Of a DNA stretch of 46,427 bases, positions 31,251 to 41,027 are shown piece after piece. The notes beneath the pieces were generated by a model. It searched no databases and was not told where the DNA came from. It worked only from the letters and a program-made list of their open reading frames with translations. Each line of letters starts with the position of its first letter. Within the stretch, counting starts at the first letter, position 1. Origin of the DNA: Candidatus Methylobacter oryzae (GTDB lineage Bacteria; Pseudomonadota; Gammaproteobacteria; Methylococcales; Methylomonadaceae); NCBI GenBank assembly GCA_945861405.1, contig CAMAUL010000018.1, positions 1 through 46,427 on the forward strand. Direction: 5' to 3'. Both the position numbers and the translations under genes were made by a program.

Positions 31251-32186
31251 CTACATCCCAAAAAAAATGTAGCCCGTGATAGCCGCCACGCAAATCACAA
31301 CCAATTTTATTTTATTGAACAACGACTGCTCCCGCCAATAAAACAGCACACTGGCTTTCTTCCGTGACCAGTAGGCGATCTGGTTTTTCTTACACCGCCT
31401 ATAAAAAGGCGGCACTGCCCGACACAGCCGATAGATTCCATAAAAAGCAAATGACGCTATGATATAAAAAACGATAACCTGAGTTTGATGCAGGTCGGTT
31501 TCAAAAAGATGCTCGACGAGTTTATCCAGATTTAACTCGATAAACTCAAAGGCCAGATGGCAGAACTCAAGGAATAGCACAAACAGATGGTGTAACAAAT
31601 CGATCAATAAACCAAATACCACATCAGGCATAGCGATAACGGTAAGAATAGCGGCCAGGACAAATCCTTTAACCACGGTTTGTTGCATTTTCTTTTTGTC
31701 CACGTACTTGCTCAACAACTCCTGATCCTGACCTTTCAAGCTGACGAAATGCGCGCCAACTAAATAAGGATGGTGAGTTTCATATGGATTGCTATTTTTG
31801 CAATAAACGACCTTGCAGTATGCCACGATGGACGCCAAGCTGGACAACAGCAATAGCCTGATTACCAGATAATCGCCTTCTTTAAACGCCTCGTCACAAC
31901 TAAAAGCCATGCCGCTGGCACTGATGTTAACGTTAAGCGTGTCATCTTCGTCAAACTGCATCTCCTCCGGCAGTTCTTTATCCAGCCTTGGTTTAGGCAA
32001 GGTCGAATCCTGGGATGCTTTTTCAAGTTCTGCAGGCAATAAAAAATCATTAGAAACATTGTCGAAAGCGGGATACGGTTCGGTCAGCCGATTTTCATCT
32101 ATTTTTTGGTAAAACAGATTAACTTGTTCGTAAATTCGAAAAGAAACCCTACGATTATTATTTTTCGTCATGTTGACCTTATCCAT
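31251..32186 (-). CDS. PilZ-domain membrane protein
   Basis: The 311-residue protein has the two PilZ c-di-GMP-binding motifs: RRVSFR (residues 12-17, RRxxxR) and NISASG (~92-97, NxSxxG), followed by a PilZ strand YLVGAHFVSL. C-terminal to it are about four membrane helices (~170-215, ~248-266, ~292-310). It is therefore a likely c-di-GMP effector anchored in the inner membrane. It lies 82 bases upstream of the REC-HD-GYP gene on the same strand. A start five codons in (32171) has a better Shine-Dalgarno (AAGG). The family of the membrane part is unknown to me. Confidence 0.82.
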   Translation of the reverse strand: MDKVNMTKNNNRRVSFRIYEQVNLFYQKIDENRLTEPYPAFDNVSNDFLLPAELEKASQDSTLPKPRLDKELPEEMQFDEDDTLNVNISASGMAFSCDEAFKEGDYLVIRLLLLSSLASIVAYCKVVYCKNSNPYETHHPYLVGAHFVSLKGQDQELLSKYVDKKKMQQTVVKGFVLAAILTVIAMPDVVFGLLIDLLHHLFVLFLEFCHLAFEFIELNLDKLVEHLFETDLHQTQVIVFYIIASFAFYGIYRLCRAVPPFYRRCKKNQIAYWSRKKASVLFYWREQSLFNKIKLVVICVAAITGYIFFGM

Positions 32187-32261
32187 AATCTACAACCTCT
32201 AAACCATTTATTGCTAGGATTTGATTATACTTATATAACTACTCAGCACCATCAGAATACA

Positions 32262-32395
32262 ATGGAACGCAGATGACGCAGATAGTTATGATTGAATAAG
32301 ATTTTTTAGTAATTTATGAATATTAAAATTATCTGCGTTCATCATATTCATCCGCGTCGCCTAGAGGCGCCTACTTTTGGCATCTGCGTTCCATT
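32262..32395. repeat. 134-bp element with 14-bp perfect inverted ends
   Basis: ATGGAACGCAGATG and CATCTGCGTTCCAT are perfect inverted repeats at the ends. A nested pair (CGCAGATA / TTATCTGCG) lies inside. The element fills most of the 239-bp gap between purL and the PilZ gene and is related to 21851-21903. Confidence 0.75.
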
Positions 32396-32425
32396 TTTTG
32401 AATACCGGTTAACAACACTTTTCTT

Positions 32426-35400
32426 TTAGCCTACCCATACTCTGGCGTTTCTAAACAACCTCATCCACGCGCCATATTCATCCCAATCATCCGGGCGCCA
32501 TGAATTCTGCACGGCTCTAAAACAGCGCTCGGGGTGCGGCATCATAATGGTAAACCGCCCGTCCGTCGTGGTCAGCCCGGTAATACCGAACGGCGATCCG
32601 TTGGGGTTGGCCGGAAATTCCGTAGTCAATTCGCCATAGTTATCGACATAACACAAAGCCACCGCACCCGCTTCCAGCGCCACTGCCGGGTCTGCGGCAA
32701 ATTCTGCGCGTCCTTCGCCATGCGCAATGGCAACCGGCATTCGGGAACCTTCCATACCGGCAAACAGGATTGATGGCGATTTTTGCACTTCAACCAACGC
32801 CACCCGCGCTTCGAATTGTTCCGAGGTGTTGCGCATAAAACGCGGCCAATGTTCAGCTCCGGGAATGATGTCTTTTAATCCCGACATCATCTGGCAACCG
32901 TTACAAACGCCCAAGCCAAAAGTATCGGGTCGCTGGAAAAATGCGGCAAATTCATCCCGGCAGCGTGGATTGAACAGGATCGATTTTGCCCAGCCGCCGC
33001 CAGCACCCAATACATCGCCATAAGAAAACCCACCGCAAGCCACCAGACCGGTGAAATCGGCCAAGCTCACCCGTCCGTGAATAATATCGCTCATGTGCAC
33101 GTCGATGCTGGTGAACCCGGCGCGGTCAAATGCCGCCGCCATTTCCACATGGCCGTTAACGCCCTGCTCACGAAGTATAGCTACTTTCGGTCTTGCTGCA
33201 TTTTTAAACAACGCCGTCACGTCGTCGTTGACATCGAAGGTCAACTCAACATTCAAGCCCGGATCCTCATCGTCGGCGATACGTTCGAACTGTTGCAGGG
33301 CGCATTCCGGGTTATCGCGCAAAGCTTGCATCTTGTAGCTGAGTTCGGACCAGACGCTTTGCAATTCGGCTCGTCCGGCGGAATAAATAACCTCGCCCGA
33401 ATGGCGGATATTCAATTGCGGTTCGTCCATGACCTTGCCGATCACATAAGTGCAATCAATCAAACCCGATTGTTTCAGCTGTTCCACAACATCCTTGCTA
33501 TCGCTCTGGCGCACTTGCAATACCGCGCCCAGCTCCTCGTTAAACAATGCCGCCAGCACATCATCGCCCAGGCTGTCGAGAGTCAGGGTTACGCCCAGTC
33601 TTCCGGCGAACATCATTTCCGCCACCGTCGCCAGCAGGCCGCCGTCGGAGCGGTCATGGTAGCTGAGCAGTTTATCTTGGGAGTTCAACGTTTGTATGCT
33701 ATCAAAGAAAGCTTTCAACAAACTTGCTTGATCCAGGTCGGGGCAATCATCGCCGAGCTGGTTGTAGACTTGGGCCAACACCGAACCGCCCAAACGGTTT
33801 TTACCGGCACCCAGATCGATCAGGATCAACGCGCTGTCTTCATCCGGCACACAGCGCAGTTGCGGGGTCAGGGTAAGGCCAATATCGTTAACCGGTGCAA
33901 ACGCGGTAATCACCAGCGACAACGGCGAGGTCATGGTTTTGTTATCCCACACGGTTTTCATCGACAGGGAATCCTTGCCGACCGGTATCGCGATGCCCAA
34001 TGCCGGGCACAATTCCATGCCCACCGCTTTAACCGTATCAAACAATGCCGCGTCTTCGCCCTGATAACCGGCAGCGGCCATCCAGTTGGCTGACAGTTTG
34101 ATTTTTTTCAGCGAATCGATGCTGGCGGCGGCGATATTGGTAATGGCCTCGCCTATCGCCATGCGGCCGGATGCCGGGGCGTCGATAACCGCAATCGGCG
34201 AGCGCTCGCCCATCGCCATCGCCTCGCCGGTCACAGAATAAAAGCCCACTGCGGTAACCGCAACATCGGCCACCGGCGTTTGCCAGGGGCCAACCATTTG
34301 ATCGCGCGCCACCAGACCGGTGACCGAACGGTCGCCGATATGAATCAAAAAGCTTTGATCGGCGACGGCCGGAAATGCCAACACGCGCTTGACCGCCTCG
34401 GCCAGCGTGATGCCGCTGACATCCAGCGCTTTGGTTTTGGGTTGGACATGCTCGACATTGCGGTGCAACTTCGGGGACTTGCCGAACAATACCGACATCG
34501 GAATATCGACCGGCTTGTCGCCCAGCAATTCGTCGTTCAGCGTTAAATGCTCTTCGTCGGTCGCCTCGCCGATCACCGCAAACAGGCAATGCTCGCGTTC
34601 GCAAAAAGCAGTGAACAATTCCAGCGATTCGGGTTTAATCGCTACCACATAACGTTCCTGCGCTTCGTTGCACCAGATTTGCATCGGCGACATGCCACTA
34701 TCGGCATTGTTTACCTTGCGCAATTCGAAGCGTCCGCCCCGGTCGCAGTCGTGGATGATTTCCGGTACCGCGTTGGACAAGCCGCCCGCGCCTATATCGT
34801 GGATCGACACTATCGGTGTCTCGTGTCCCATCGCATTGCAATGGTTGATGACTTCCTGGCAACGGCGCTCCATCTCTGGATTTTCCCGTTGCACCGAGGC
34901 AAAATCCAGGTCTTCAGAACCTTCGCCGGAAGCCTGCGATGAAGCGGCGCTGCCGCCCAAGCCAATCAACATCGCAGGGCCGCCCAGGATGATAATCAAC
35001 GAACCGGCCGGGATCGGGTGCTTATCGACCAGCATAGGGCGAATGTTGCCCAAACCGCCTGCAATCATGATCGGTTTGTGATAGCCCCTAAATTCATTGT
35101 CCTTGCCGGGAACCGCCTGCTCGAAGCTGCGGAAATAACCGGTCAGATTGGGCCTGCCGAATTCGTTATTAAACGCCGCGCCTCCCAGCGGGCCTTCCAA
35201 CATGATGGTCAACGCCGAGGCGATGCGTTCCGGCTTGCCGTTATCGGCCTCCCAGGGTTGGGGGAAGCCGGGGATTTTCAAATGGGAAACGGAAAAACCG
35301 GTTAATCCGGCTTTAGGCGCAGAGCCTCGGCCAGTTGCTCCTTCGTCGCGGATTTCGCCGCCGGAACCGGTTGCCGCGCCCGGATAAGGCGAAATCGCGG

Positions 35401-36283
35401 TAGGATGATTATGCGTTTCCACCTTCATCAGCAAATGCGCGTCTTCTTCGACATAGCCGTATTCGTAGGTTAATGGATTGCGGATAAAAACCTGGGCGCT
35501 CGAACCGACCATGACCGAAGCGTTATCGCTGTATGCGGACAAGATGCCTTCCGGGCTTTTTGCTGCGGTATTGCGGATCATTTTGAACAAGGATTGCGCC
35601 TGTTCTACGCCGTCTATCGTCCAGTCGGCGTTAAAAATCTTGTGCCGACAATGCTCGGAATTGGCCTGGGCAAACATCATCAATTCGACATCAGTCGGAT
35701 TCCTGCCCAAGGCTTGAAAGCTCTCGGTCAGATAATCGATTTCATCATCGGACAAGGCCAGACCCAGTTCGGTATTGGCGCTAACCAGCGCGTCACGGCC
35801 CTGGGTAATAATCTCGACAGTCAATAACGGTTTGGGCTGATGCAGAGCAAACAGTTCGGGCTCGATGTCGCCGTCCAAAACGGTTTGGGTCATACGGTCA
35901 TGCAATAACGCTTTTATCGATGCTGATGACGGAGTATAGCCATCCAATATGTATTCTATGCCACGTTCGATGCGTTTAACCTCGAATAATCCGCAACGCC
36001 GGGCAATCTCGGTCGCCTTGCTAGACCAGGGCGAAATCGTGCCTGAGCGCGGCACAACCAGCAAACGCATCCCCGAAAGACTTACACCTGTTGGCGCAGA
36101 ACCATAAGACAATAACTGCTTTAGAATATCGGACTGACTGTCATTCAAGTCATGATCAATATCCACAAAATGAATAAATCGCGCCGAGACGGCCTTGATA
36201 GCGGGTTCTATAGACTGAAGTTCAGTCAGTAGCTTGTTAATACGAAAGTCGGAAAGCGCGGAAGTTCCAGAGATTTTTAACAT
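32426..36283 (-). CDS. purL: Phosphoribosylformylglycinamidine synthase
   Basis: PurL converts FGAR and glutamine to FGAM in purine synthesis. The 1285-residue product is the large fused form: N-terminal domain, synthetase core ([69 protein letters not shown]) and a C-terminal glutamine amidotransferase (~1030-1285) with Cys in [14 protein letters not shown] and His in [10 protein letters not shown]. The length matches enterobacterial PurL. It stands alone, bounded by repeat elements on both sides. Confidence 0.97.
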   Translation of the reverse strand: MLKISGTSALSDFRINKLLTELQSIEPAIKAVSARFIHFVDIDHDLNDSQSDILKQLLSYGSAPTGVSLSGMRLLVVPRSGTISPWSSKATEIARRCGLFEVKRIERGIEYILDGYTPSSASIKALLHDRMTQTVLDGDIEPELFALHQPKPLLTVEIITQGRDALVSANTELGLALSDDEIDYLTESFQALGRNPTDVELMMFAQANSEHCRHKIFNADWTIDGVEQAQSLFKMIRNTAAKSPEGILSAYSDNASVMVGSSAQVFIRNPLTYEYGYVEEDAHLLMKVETHNHPTAISPYPGAATGSGGEIRDEGATGRGSAPKAGLTGFSVSHLKIPGFPQPWEADNGKPERIASALTIMLEGPLGGAAFNNEFGRPNLTGYFRSFEQAVPGKDNEFRGYHKPIMIAGGLGNIRPMLVDKHPIPAGSLIIILGGPAMLIGLGGSAASSQASGEGSEDLDFASVQRENPEMERRCQEVINHCNAMGHETPIVSIHDIGAGGLSNAVPEIIHDCDRGGRFELRKVNNADSGMSPMQIWCNEAQERYVVAIKPESLELFTAFCEREHCLFAVIGEATDEEHLTLNDELLGDKPVDIPMSVLFGKSPKLHRNVEHVQPKTKALDVSGITLAEAVKRVLAFPAVADQSFLIHIGDRSVTGLVARDQMVGPWQTPVADVAVTAVGFYSVTGEAMAMGERSPIAVIDAPASGRMAIGEAITNIAAASIDSLKKIKLSANWMAAAGYQGEDAALFDTVKAVGMELCPALGIAIPVGKDSLSMKTVWDNKTMTSPLSLVITAFAPVNDIGLTLTPQLRCVPDEDSALILIDLGAGKNRLGGSVLAQVYNQLGDDCPDLDQASLLKAFFDSIQTLNSQDKLLSYHDRSDGGLLATVAEMMFAGRLGVTLTLDSLGDDVLAALFNEELGAVLQVRQSDSKDVVEQLKQSGLIDCTYVIGKVMDEPQLNIRHSGEVIYSAGRAELQSVWSELSYKMQALRDNPECALQQFERIADDEDPGLNVELTFDVNDDVTALFKNAARPKVAILREQGVNGHVEMAAAFDRAGFTSIDVHMSDIIHGRVSLADFTGLVACGGFSYGDVLGAGGGWAKSILFNPRCRDEFAAFFQRPDTFGLGVCNGCQMMSGLKDIIPGAEHWPRFMRNTSEQFEARVALVEVQKSPSILFAGMEGSRMPVAIAHGEGRAEFAADPAVALEAGAVALCYVDNYGELTTEFPANPNGSPFGITGLTTTDGRFTIMMPHPERCFRAVQNSWRPDDWDEYGAWMRLFRNARVWVG

Positions 36284-36291
36284 GGGTAAAG

Positions 36292-36375
36292 AAGGTACAA
36301 GGTAAAAAGGCGCAAGGTTCAGGGAGCGCGATGCAAGTTTCGGTTTTTAGCCTTTTACCTTGCACCTTGCACCTT
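36292..36375. repeat. Inverted repeat AAGGTACAAGGTAAAAAGG / CCTTTTACCTTGCACCTT
   Basis: Two near-perfect inverted arms lie between the purL start and the bamC stop; the right arm is followed by a partial second copy (GCACCTTTTACC). It could form a hairpin terminating bamC or dapA transcription ahead of purL. The wording differs from the other repeat families. Confidence 0.65.
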
Positions 36376-36388
36376 TTACCTCATTAAA

Positions 36389-37144
36389 TCACTTTGCCAA
36401 ATCGGACTTAATAGTGTCATGCAGCAGCATCAACAAACTTAAACTTCCCGCGTTAGCCACCGGTTTTTGGTCTTTGTCCATGACAATAACCTCGGTCTGT
36501 TGGTTATTTTCCACCAATTTGAGGACATACTCTTGCTCGTTGAGGTCAAATCCTTGGAAGAAAAAGCTGACCTCGTCCATAATCGACCCGTCTTCCACTT
36601 CCTGTTTATCCGGGTCATACTGGACATTAAACAGCTTTTCCTCCTGATTGCGATTGGTCACCTCAATAGACTTTCGGCTTAATGCTTTACCAACCATACG
36701 CCATGCTCTTGCCGACGATGCGCCGATACGCAAACGCTTGGTTCCTTCGTCTGCGTCAACCAGTTCGACCTGAATAAGTTTCCGCTCTATCTCTGGAGCT
36801 GCGTATGAAATACCTCCCTGTATTTCCCCCTTCGGGCCAGTCGATGGCTGTTCAAATTCGCTCCCGGCGGATTTGTCAGGTTGCGGAGCAGTAGTCGCTT
36901 CAGGGGCCGGAGCGGCATCGCCCGTTTCGGCAGTCGGCGCGGAATCTGTCTTTTGAGTAGCCGGGGCGGCTTGAGCGCTGGCAATTGAATCGCCCGCAAG
37001 GTCTGTCGGCAACACCAGCGGCGGAATTTCAGTGGTAAACTGATAATCTTTTTCCTTGTCCGGAAATAAATTTTTTATATATGTGCAGGCTGATACATTG
37101 ATCAAAACAGCAACGATAATGAGCGATCTGATTTTAATTTTCAT
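36389..37144 (-). CDS. bamC: Outer membrane protein assembly factor BamC
   Basis: BamC is an accessory lipoprotein of the BAM complex. The 251-residue product has a lipobox NVSAC (Cys20), a Pro/Ala-rich low-complexity stretch (~55-100), and a C-terminal helix-grip domain (~120-250) with LVDADEGTKRLRIGASSARAW and VEDGSIMDEVSFFF. It is shorter than E. coli BamC. Its place just downstream of dapA is the conserved enterobacterial order and supports the call. An inverted repeat sits between the two genes. Confidence 0.85.
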   Translation of the reverse strand: MKIKIRSLIIVAVLINVSACTYIKNLFPDKEKDYQFTTEIPPLVLPTDLAGDSIASAQAAPATQKTDSAPTAETGDAAPAPEATTAPQPDKSAGSEFEQPSTGPKGEIQGGISYAAPEIERKLIQVELVDADEGTKRLRIGASSARAWRMVGKALSRKSIEVTNRNQEEKLFNVQYDPDKQEVEDGSIMDEVSFFFQGFDLNEQEYVLKLVENNQQTEVIVMDKDQKPVANAGSLSLLMLLHDTIKSDLAK

Positions 37145-37150
37145 AATGAG

Positions 37151-37226
37151 TAGATAGTGAAAAGTAGGTAGTGGGCAAGGCGTGTGTCTACAGTTGTTTT
37201 TCCACTACCCATTTCCTACTAGCCAC
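37151..37226. repeat. Inverted repeat between dapA and bamC
   Basis: Imperfect inverted arms (AGTAGGTAGTGGG and CCACTACCC with CCTACTAGCCACT) flank a short centre in the dapA-bamC gap. It could form a hairpin that lowers read-through into bamC. Its wording resembles the repeat at 10183-10258. Confidence 0.5.
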
Positions 37227-37234
37227 TTTACGAG

Positions 37235-38110
37235 TTAAATAACTTCGGCCTGACGCATTGCATCACGCACCGCATCAAAGCAATCTTCGGTCAACCAGGT
37301 CAATGGCAAGCGTATGCCCTTGCCCATTAGACCCATTTCCGCAACCGCCCATTTAACCGGGATCGGGTTGGATTGGATAAACAGCTTATCGTGTAATGCG
37401 GCCAGTTTTTTGTCGATGGCTAACGCAGTTCCAGCATCGCCCGCCATCGCCGCCATAATCATTTCATGCACCAGTTTTGGCGCGACATTACCCGTTACGG
37501 TGATGCTGCCGTTGCCGCCCAGCAGGCAGAACTCGCGGCTAGTCGCATCGTCGCCGGTATAAATCGCAAAATCGTCGCCGGTCAGATCGCGGATTTTTTT
37601 GACCCTGGACAAATCGCCGGTCGCCTCTTTAACGCCGACGATATTTTTGATATGAGACAAACGACCCACGGTTTCCGGCAGCATGTCGCAAGCGGTGCGC
37701 CCCGGCACATTATATAAAATCTGGGGAATATCGACCGCGTCGCCAATGGCCTTATGATGCAGATACAAACCTTCCTGAGTCGGCTTGTTGTAATAGGGAG
37801 TCACGATCAAACAGGCATCGGCACCGGCTTCTTTGGCCAGACGGGTCAGGTTGATCGCTTCGGTCGTCGAGTTTGCGCCGGTTCCGGCAATCACCGGTAT
37901 TCTGCCGCCGACAAAATCGACAATCGCCTTGATTACAGCGCAGTGCTCATGCTCATCCAGCGTCGCCGACTCGCCTGTGGTGCCGACGGCAACCAAGGCA
38001 TCGGTTCCCTCGGCTATATGAAATTCAACCAGCCTTTTTAAGCCCTCCATATCCACCGCACCGCGTTCATCCATCGGTGTGACTAAAGCGACGATACTAC
38101 CTTGAATCAT
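37235..38110 (-). CDS. dapA: 4-hydroxy-tetrahydrodipicolinate synthase
   Basis: DapA condenses pyruvate with aspartate semialdehyde in lysine and diaminopimelate synthesis. The 291-residue TIM-barrel protein has [15 protein letters not shown], the tyrosine motif ILYNVPGRT, and the Schiff-base lysine in [12 protein letters not shown]. The length is normal. It is followed by bamC on the same strand. Confidence 0.96.
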   Translation of the reverse strand: MIQGSIVALVTPMDERGAVDMEGLKRLVEFHIAEGTDALVAVGTTGESATLDEHEHCAVIKAIVDFVGGRIPVIAGTGANSTTEAINLTRLAKEAGADACLIVTPYYNKPTQEGLYLHHKAIGDAVDIPQILYNVPGRTACDMLPETVGRLSHIKNIVGVKEATGDLSRVKKIRDLTGDDFAIYTGDDATSREFCLLGGNGSITVTGNVAPKLVHEMIMAAMAGDAGTALAIDKKLAALHDKLFIQSNPIPVKWAVAEMGLMGKGIRLPLTWLTEDCFDAVRDAMRQAEVI

Positions 38111-38247
38111 GAAATCTCTCGATCAGAATTAATGCTGTTACAAAATTGCCGCCATTATAACAAGCAAATAACTTTGTAGGGATGGATTTAAACGGATTTT
38201 TAAAGCCCCACCAAGTTCATTATGCGCTTTTAAATCAGCGTTTTCTC

Positions 38248-39480
38248 TTAGTTACAAGGTTCTTTCTGTTGTAAGTAGCGTCGCAATAAATCCAGCGCCA
38301 GCAACGCCGCCTGATTTTGTTTGCGTTCGATAGGGCCTGCCACCGATCCGTTGGTTTGAAAAAATCCATCTTTAGTCCGCAGCGTATTATATAAAGTAAT
38401 GGCTTTGTCTTTATCGTGAAAGGTTGGTTTGTCCCCTGAGTAGAGCTGAACCAGCACCAGATCGGCGGTGCCTGTCTTGTGTATTTCGCTGGCGATGGCC
38501 TGTGCGGTTGCCGGTAAATCATTGGTATTGACGGTGACCGCGAGCTTTTGACACAGCCGTTGCAAGGATTGCTCGTAGCAGGTTTCCAGCAGCCAGTCTT
38601 TGCCTATGCACTTGGCCGCAAGCAAACCCTGGCTGGCGGTTTCCACAACAGCCAGCGTATGTTTCCCTGCCGTCATCAACTGATCGACGGTAAACACCAA
38701 GTCGCCGCTGGCCTGCCCCAAGCCGCCAATCGCAAACACATTGTCGCCCAACTCTGCGGCAACCTGTTCGACCAACGCGGCCAAGGCGGCTTCCGGATAA
38801 TCCTGCGGAAACAACAACTTGGTTTGCACATCGTCCGGGCCAGCCCGAAAACCCAGCTGCACTTGAGGCGGAATTTCAATCGCACCAATCCGCTGCTGTA
38901 TGGCCGACTCGCCCAGGCCAAACGTCCTGAGGGTAATTAATTTGTCAGGCCACAATACAAACCGACTTGCCAGCGTCGGCTGGATCGATTCCAGAAACAA
39001 ATGGCGCATTTCGGTAGGCACGCCCGGCGCAAACGCAAACCAGCAGCGCCCGGCTTGCAGGGAAAAGCCCGGCGCGGTACCCCAGCCATTGTCGATACGT
39101 ACCGCCCCCTTCGGAAACATCGCCTGCTTGCGGTTCGATTCGGGCATGATCCGGTTCCTGAGCGTAAAAAAACGCTGAATCTGCCCGAAGGCAACGGCGT
39201 CGAATTCCAGCGGCAGGCCGAACGCGTTGGCAACCGCCTCGGCGGTCAAATCATCGCTGGTCGGCCCGAGTCCGCCGGTGCAAATGCAGCAATCTGCACG
39301 GCTTGATATTTCCTTAAGCAAGGCGACCAGATCATCGAGTTTGTCGCCCACGGCGGTATGACGGGTTACGGTAAAACCCATGTTGACAACCCGCTCAGAC
39401 AACCAAGCCGCATTAGTATCGACGGTTTGCCCGGTAACGACTTCTTCGCCTTGGGAGAATATTTCCAGGGTTGGGTTCAT
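38248..39480 (-). CDS. CinA-like protein with degenerate amidase domain
   Basis: The 410-residue protein has the N-terminal MoCF/CinA domain (~1-170) with FSQGEEVVTGQTVDTNAAWLSE and ICTGGLGPTSDDLTAEAVA, a middle KH-like part, and a C-terminal CinA/PncC domain (~255-405). In active nicotinamide mononucleotide deamidases the last domain carries ESCTGG with a catalytic Ser; here it reads ETASQG, and the later GIAGPGG-type loop is absent. The deamidase activity is therefore probably lost. The start at 39480 matches the family N terminus; an ATG at 39531 adds 17 hydrophobic residues and has no ribosome-binding site. Confidence 0.85.
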   Translation of the reverse strand: MNPTLEIFSQGEEVVTGQTVDTNAAWLSERVVNMGFTVTRHTAVGDKLDDLVALLKEISSRADCCICTGGLGPTSDDLTAEAVANAFGLPLEFDAVAFGQIQRFFTLRNRIMPESNRKQAMFPKGAVRIDNGWGTAPGFSLQAGRCWFAFAPGVPTEMRHLFLESIQPTLASRFVLWPDKLITLRTFGLGESAIQQRIGAIEIPPQVQLGFRAGPDDVQTKLLFPQDYPEAALAALVEQVAAELGDNVFAIGGLGQASGDLVFTVDQLMTAGKHTLAVVETASQGLLAAKCIGKDWLLETCYEQSLQRLCQKLAVTVNTNDLPATAQAIASEIHKTGTADLVLVQLYSGDKPTFHDKDKAITLYNTLRTKDGFFQTNGSVAGPIERKQNQAALLALDLLRRYLQQKEPCN

Positions 39481-39663
39481 GGTAAAAAGCAAAGTTATTA
39501 AGTTTAATTCCGTTATAGTCTGCTGAAGCATTTTAAATTACAACTTAGGGACATGCATAAAATAACTTGAGCCTCACTTTACCATGCAAGTTTTTAAAGA
39601 CAATTAGCGACTCGCCTGTCAAAATCAAATTACCAATTCATCACCAAACGGAACCGATATGCT

Positions 39664-40887
39664 ATGAAGCTGCAACATGTTGATATACATAACGCTATTA
39701 CCGCATTAACTTGTGCGCTGGATTTGGTGGGCGTTGACGAAGTCAGGCACGGCAAGCGGGTGGCGGTCATGGCCAGGGCTATTGCCCAGCACCTTAAATG
39801 GCCGGAGCTTGAGTGCCTGTCCATCCTTTACTCAGGCATGCTGCATGATTGCGGAGTTTCCAGAATCCATGAACACCACCGAATCACAGAAACACTGGAA
39901 TGGGACGGTGCAGAGGATCATTGCATCCGCGGGGCCGATTATTTGTCTGCCTGTCCGCCGGTGGCGTACTTGTCCACCGAGATTCGCTACCATCATACCC
40001 GCTGGGAAAAACTGCTGGAGACGCCTATCGATCATCACATTCGCTTGCGCGCCAATCTGCTGTTTCTGGCGGATCGTATCGATATGCTGCAAACAGATTT
40101 CCTGAACAGCGGCCAGATCCTGACCGAGTATCCGGCGATTATCGCGCGAATCAAAACGCTGTCCGGCGTATTGTTTGCGCCGGAGTTGGTGGACGCCTTT
40201 GCCGAAATCGCCGATGTCGAGGCTTTTTGGCTGGCAATGGAACCCGAATATCTGGATGAAGATTTACGCAGCATCGGCAGCCAAATTCCAACGACGCTGC
40301 TCGATATTCCGGCACTCAAAGAGCTGGCGCGGCTGTTTTCGCGAGTGGTGGACGCCAAATCCCCGTACACCGATGACCACTCGCAGCGGGTAGCACATAT
40401 CGCCCGGCAATTGGCTATCGATTTCGGCATTGAAGGCTACGAACTGGAGCAGGTTGAAATCGCCGGACTGTTGCACGACATCGGCAAATTGCGGGTATCG
40501 GAAGACATCATCGACAAACCGGGCAGCCTGACGCCTGAGGAACGGGCCACCATGCACCGCCATAGCTACGATACCTTCCGTATCCTGCAACGCGTGTTCG
40601 ACGACTCAAAGATTCCGGTATGGGCCGGATTCCACCATGAGACCTTGCTCGGCGACGGTTATCCTTTTAAAAACGGCAACAAGGAACTGGATCTGGAATG
40701 CCGCATTATCACCGTCGCCGATATTTTCCAGGCATTAGCGCAAGAAAGGCCTTATCGCCATACCATGAGTCTTGAGTATATTCTCAACGATTTACAGTCG
40801 CGCGTTGCAAGCGGCCATCTCGATGCAAAAGTGGTTGCTAAATTGACCGATAATGCCGAACTCTATTACCGACTGGCTGTGGCTTGA
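39664..40887 (+). CDS. Tandem HD / HD-GYP protein
   Basis: The 407-residue cytoplasmic protein has two HD-type domains. The first (~20-150) has MLHDCGVSRIHEHH and YHHTRWEKL; the second (~230-400) is HD-GYP-like, with LLHDIGKLRVSEDIIDKPG, FHHETLLGDGYPF and ADIFQALAQERPYR. The second keeps the HD and GYP signatures and may hydrolyse c-di-GMP; the first is divergent and may regulate. No REC or PAS domain is visible. It is divergent from the CinA-like gene and monocistronic. Confidence 0.88.
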   Translation: MKLQHVDIHNAITALTCALDLVGVDEVRHGKRVAVMARAIAQHLKWPELECLSILYSGMLHDCGVSRIHEHHRITETLEWDGAEDHCIRGADYLSACPPVAYLSTEIRYHHTRWEKLLETPIDHHIRLRANLLFLADRIDMLQTDFLNSGQILTEYPAIIARIKTLSGVLFAPELVDAFAEIADVEAFWLAMEPEYLDEDLRSIGSQIPTTLLDIPALKELARLFSRVVDAKSPYTDDHSQRVAHIARQLAIDFGIEGYELEQVEIAGLLHDIGKLRVSEDIIDKPGSLTPEERATMHRHSYDTFRILQRVFDDSKIPVWAGFHHETLLGDGYPFKNGNKELDLECRIITVADIFQALAQERPYRHTMSLEYILNDLQSRVASGHLDAKVVAKLTDNAELYYRLAVA

Positions 40888-40935
40888 TCCACTGTCTTTT
40901 AGGAGGCGATAAGGATAAATACTCGACATCAAAAT

Positions 40936-40968
40936 GTAAATCGGGCATAAACATCATGCTCGATCTAC
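40936..40968. terminator. Imperfect hairpin between convergent genes
   Basis: GTAAATCGGGCAT and ATGCTCGATCTAC form an imperfect stem around a seven-base loop, between the convergent HD-GYP and hydrolase genes. A bidirectional terminator is plausible although a long T-run is lacking. Confidence 0.4.
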
Positions 40969-41027
40969 AAGACTGAAATATAGAAAAGAGGCCATCACAT
41001 TGAGTTACAGCCTCCAAAATTTCTATA

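Noticed and set aside
33077-34093. Long 338-codon plus-strand frame opposite purL
   Set aside because: It lies wholly antisense to the conserved purL gene, has no recognisable domain and no ribosome-binding site. It is a codon-use shadow.
36292-37226. IS remnants around bamC
   Set aside because: The repeats are short inverted pairs without transposase remains or target duplications; hairpin/terminator-type repeats explain them better.
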